Assembly: GCA_047632015.1 (NCBI GenBank)
Contig: JBLIBC010000121.1
Location: 1-7,803 of the forward strand
Reading direction: 5' to 3'
Length of the DNA stretch: 7,803 bases
Origin: JBLIAZ01 sp047632015
GTDB lineage: Bacteria > Bacteroidota > Bacteroidia > Flavobacteriales_C > GCA-002722245
Part shown: piece by piece, positions 5,802-7,803 of the stretch
Numbering within the stretch: the stretch's first letter is position 1
How the letters are laid out: each line of letters begins with the position of its first letter
The notes under the pieces: model-generated
What the model was told of the DNA's origin: nothing
Seen by the model: only the letters and a program-made list of their open reading frames with translations
Database searches by the model: none
Program-made: the position numbers and the translations under genes

Positions 5802-6470
5802 GTGAACAAAAATAGCTTAGTAAATATCGTATTAGGAGTTGCTGTAGTGGTGTTGTATGTGTTACATTTTAATTCAAATACAACTGTAGAAGAGCCTGCT
5901 GAGGAGGTTCAAACCGAAGAGGTTGCTGGTGTGGTCTCTGCTGATACTATTCCAACAGGTGACACATCCTCGGTTGCAGTAAAAGAGGCTGTTGCAAGTA
6001 AAGTAGCTTATTTTAATTTGGAAGAATTGGTAGCTAGTTGTACTTACTTAAAGCAAAGAACTCAAGCCATGATCAACAAAGAACAAAGGTTGTATCAGTC
6101 CTTTGCCGCAAAAGAAAAAGAATTTCAGACTTGGTACGAAAGCAAGCAAATGGAATTGTTAGATTACAAAAACAAAGGTATGTTGGTGCAAGCTCACATG
6201 GAAGATGCTCAAAGACAAGGAGCGGAAAAACAACAAACATTACAAGTTGAACTTGAAAGAGAAAAGCAAAATTTGATGCAACAAAAGCAACAGTTTGGTA
6301 TTGAAAGAGATAAAATTATTTTCGATGCTATGGCTGAATTAAATAAAAAAGCGGCTTGGGATTATGTATTAGTTGATAATGCTGAGTTACGTTTAGTTAT
6401 TCCTTTTAATGAGGATAATAATGTGACTAAAAACTTAGCAAGTATCATTAATAAAAAACACGCTAAATAG
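5802..6470 (+). CDS. OmpH/Skp family periplasmic chaperone-like protein, membrane-anchored
   Basis: This 222-residue protein has an uncleaved-looking N-terminal hydrophobic anchor (about 8-23, VNIVLGVAVVVLYVLHF). An acidic, low-complexity linker (about 29-62) follows, then a Skp-like domain: VAYFNLEELVAS (68-79), a long Gln/Lys/Glu-rich coiled coil (about 82-175), and a closing beta part ending DNNVTKNLASIIN. The length and order fit Bacteroidetes OmpH family proteins, which are thought to bind outer-membrane proteins in the periplasm. The start is a GTG: an in-frame stop at 5793-5795 excludes earlier starts, and MNKNSLVNIVLG is the usual anchor start in relatives. No Shine-Dalgarno sequence is adjacent. 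The next gene begins 4 nt after the stop, so they form an operon. The leader carries the tandem duplication and may affect expression. Confidence 0.85.
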   Translation: MNKNSLVNIVLGVAVVVLYVLHFNSNTTVEEPAEEVQTEEVAGVVSADTIPTGDTSSVAVKEAVASKVAYFNLEELVASCTYLKQRTQAMINKEQRLYQSFAAKEKEFQTWYESKQMELLDYKNKGMLVQAHMEDAQRQGAEKQQTLQVELEREKQNLMQQKQQFGIERDKIIFDAMAELNKKAAWDYVLVDNAELRLVIPFNEDNNVTKNLASIINKKHAK

Positions 6471-6474
6471 TTTT

Positions 6475-7023
6475 ATGTTCATCGCACAGGAAAAACGCAA
6501 AAGCAGTATTGCTGAGTACATTCTTTACATGTGGCAGATTGAGAATTTGATTAGAACTTCTCAGTTTAACCTTGATACTATCCAAAAAACCATCATCGAT
6601 AAAATGGGGTTGGATGACAACCAACATGGAATGGAAGTCGATTGGTTCAAAGGGTTGATTAAAAACATGAAGCAACAACAGCTGCAATCAAAAGGTCATT
6701 TGTTGGAGTTGAGGGATTTGATTGTGGAACTTTCTTATTTGCACAATTCACTTTTAAACAATGTCAAGGATTCAAACTACGGTTTCATTTACAATGCCGC
6801 TAAGCCCTTTATTTTAGAGTTAAAGAAAAAGCAAGCAGTACAAATTCATGATGAAGTGGAGGTTTGTATTAACGGACTTTACGCGTTTTGGATGCTTAAG
6901 GCTTCTAAGAAACCGGTATCTGCTGATACCGCTAAAGCGATGAATGCGATTACTAAATTGATAGGAGTTTTATCTGCGAAGTATAGGGAGATGATGAGTG
7001 CTGTTGATGAAGTAAAGGAATAA
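6475..7023 (+). CDS. DUF4924-like conserved Bacteroidetes protein
   Basis: This 182-residue soluble, mostly helical protein has no signal peptide or membrane segment. The N-terminus (FIAQEKRKSSIAEYILYMWQ then IENLIR) is the recognisable start of the DUF4924 family, a Bacteroidetes group of about 180 residues with no assigned biochemical function. A conserved-looking central helix (LQSKGHLLELRDLIVELSYL) and a C-terminal part, VEVCINGLYAFWMLKASKK, follow. It starts 4 nt after the OmpH-like gene and is surely cotranscribed with it. The assignment rests on remembered family features, not on a search. Confidence 0.72.
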   Translation: MFIAQEKRKSSIAEYILYMWQIENLIRTSQFNLDTIQKTIIDKMGLDDNQHGMEVDWFKGLIKNMKQQQLQSKGHLLELRDLIVELSYLHNSLLNNVKDSNYGFIYNAAKPFILELKKKQAVQIHDEVEVCINGLYAFWMLKASKKPVSADTAKAMNAITKLIGVLSAKYREMMSAVDEVKE

Positions 7024-7059
7024 TTCTAAATCTCATTTTTTCGCTTTGCTTGCACTCTG

Positions 7060-7170
7060 TACGATTTACCTTTCTTTGAACCCAAAGAAACAAAAGTCTT
7101 CTTTTGATCAAAGAAGCAAAACCCTTCATTTTTTCTTGATAAAAAACGAAGCAAAAAATCAAGGCCGACA
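7060..7170. repeat. Hairpin-rich sequence resembling a dispersed Bacteroidetes intergenic repeat
   Basis: Three inverted repeats follow one another: TTTCTTTG/CAAAGAAA (7071-7078 with 7083-7090, 4-nt loop), CTTCTTT/AAAGAAG (7098-7104 with 7110-7116, 5-nt loop) and CTTGAT/ATCAAG (7135-7140 with 7158-7163). The wording, read on the minus strand as CTTGATTTTTTGCTTCG and CTTTTGTTTCTTTGGGTTC, resembles an intergenic repeat common in Bacteroidetes genomes that yields spurious ORFs. A minus-strand frame here (7267 down to 6953) overlaps the DUF4924-like gene and is best read as one of these. Confidence 0.5.
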
Positions 7171-7205
7171 GTAAAAAAACTACCAGCTTCCTTTTCATCT
7201 TAGCT

Positions 7206-7242
7206 AAAAAAAGAACACAGTAGATACTGTTGAACTTTTTTT
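7206..7242. terminator. Symmetrical bidirectional terminator between convergent genes
   Basis: Seven A's and a G (7206-7213) face a C and seven T's (7235-7242), enclosing ACAGTA and TACTGT (7217-7222 and 7225-7230). Either strand therefore forms a stem followed by a U-run. It lies between the plus-strand OmpH/DUF4924 operon and the minus-strand gene at the right edge. The remaining 7243-7431 holds only weak hairpins (for example ACTTCT/AGAAGT at 7409-7426) and no gene that I can see. Confidence 0.6.
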
Positions 7243-7431
7243 GTCCTCGTTTCTCAGACCCGCACACTTCAAAGGGCTGGTGCCAGTTTTTTAACTAACG
7301 CCTTTGGCATGACGTGAAGTTTAGTACTAGTCTTCAGTGAATATCAATGTTAGAAGGACAACAAATCAAGACCTTTACTTAAACAGTTGAAAATCAAATA
7401 GAGTAAGGACTTCTTTGTATAGAAGTGGGAC

Positions 7432-7803
7432 TTATGAACCGCAGTTATCAATACAAGACTTACCTCTCCAATTATATCTCAATTTGTACTGAAACAAAGG
7501 GGCGATATCTAAAAATGGGCTACCTGCTACATCAAGCTTGTATAATGTGTGTTTGCATTTAGAGTTAATCGCTTTTTTATCCTGTTTCCCTACCTTACTT
7601 CCATAATCTTCTACTAACCATTTCATTCCATTTCTTCCAACCCTGTCAATACTGCACACCCTACCCTGTACTGGTGAGTCTAGTGAATTTAACATTGACG
7701 CTAAAGATGTCCATGAACTTGAGTGTGCTTCTTTAGTGCCTGGACTGAGAGAGCAATGTGCTTTGCCGAATTGTCCGAAGAAAATTTCATTTGGAAATTC
7801 CTG
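7432..7803 (-). CDS. C-terminal part of a protein of unknown function, 5' end missing
   Basis: The minus-strand frame is open from the right edge to the TAA at 7434-7432, giving the last 123 residues of a protein. An internal ATG at 7695 is not needed as a start, because the frame continues upstream without a stop to the window edge. The visible part has five Cys residues (17, 50, 83, 117, 121 of the fragment), an aromatic start (FPNEIFFGQFGKAH) and the end NWRGKSCIDNCGS. There is no membrane segment, T9SS tail or recognised family. The cysteine content could suit an exported protein, but this is only a guess. Its real status rests mainly on 123 open codons and its placement against a terminator. 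Confidence 0.5.
   Translation of the reverse strand, partial: QEFPNEIFFGQFGKAHCSLSPGTKEAHSSSWTSLASMLNSLDSPVQGRVCSIDRVGRNGMKWLVEDYGSKVGKQDKKAINSKCKHTLYKLDVAGSPFLDIAPLFQYKLRYNWRGKSCIDNCGS

Noticed and set aside
6953..7267. Minus-strand ORF of 104 codons with hydrophobic and basic stretches
   Set aside because: It overlaps the end of the DUF4924-like gene and translates the hairpin repeat and terminator. The low-complexity, repeat-derived sequence looks spurious.
7266..7321. Imperfect inverted repeat ACTTCA ... TGAAGT with CTGG/CCAG inside
   Set aside because: The arms are only 6 bp and 44 nt apart. This is within what chance would give in AT-rich intergenic DNA.

Overview
The window looks like chromosomal DNA of a Bacteroidetes bacterium, most likely a Flavobacteriales relative. 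The evidence is an AT-rich composition, starts that mostly lack a Shine-Dalgarno sequence, TAnnTTTG-type -7 boxes, a relic of a type IX secretion C-terminal sorting domain, a LytS/LytTR two-component pair, a DUF4924-like protein and an OmpH protein with an N-terminal anchor.

Layout. Minus strand, 2234 down to 1: a LytS-type histidine kinase, a LytTR response regulator sharing an ATGA overlap with it, and a membrane protein cut by the left edge. Plus strand, 2325-3827: an AcpH-type acyl-carrier-protein phosphodiesterase, then a secreted M23 peptidase with a C-terminal LysM domain. Directly after the peptidase stop codon lies a broken fragment of a T9SS cargo gene (3824-4147), followed by an unannotated 238-bp element with 26-bp terminal inverted repeats (4159-4396) and a bidirectional terminator (4407-4442). 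Minus strand, 5546 down to 4441: a CREST-type (alkaline ceramidase) membrane hydrolase and a DgkA-type lipid kinase, again joined by an ATGA overlap. Plus strand, 5802-7023: an OmpH/Skp-like protein and a DUF4924-like protein 4 nt apart, behind a leader of about 180 nt that contains a partial tandem duplication. From 7024 to 7431 there is no gene; this stretch holds a hairpin-rich sequence resembling a dispersed Bacteroidetes repeat and a symmetrical terminator. A minus-strand ORF of unknown function runs off the right edge.

How the parts fit. Most of the window is ordinary cell-envelope housekeeping: envelope sensing, peptidoglycan hydrolysis, lipid turnover and periplasmic chaperoning. The least ordinary parts are the 4148-4440 interval (a probable miniature inverted-repeat element beside a gene relic), the translationally coupled ceramidase-like/lipid-kinase pair, which may be a small sphingolipid or amide-lipid salvage module, and the repeated leader of the OmpH gene. 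I saw no CRISPR array, tRNA, rRNA, transposase or phage gene.
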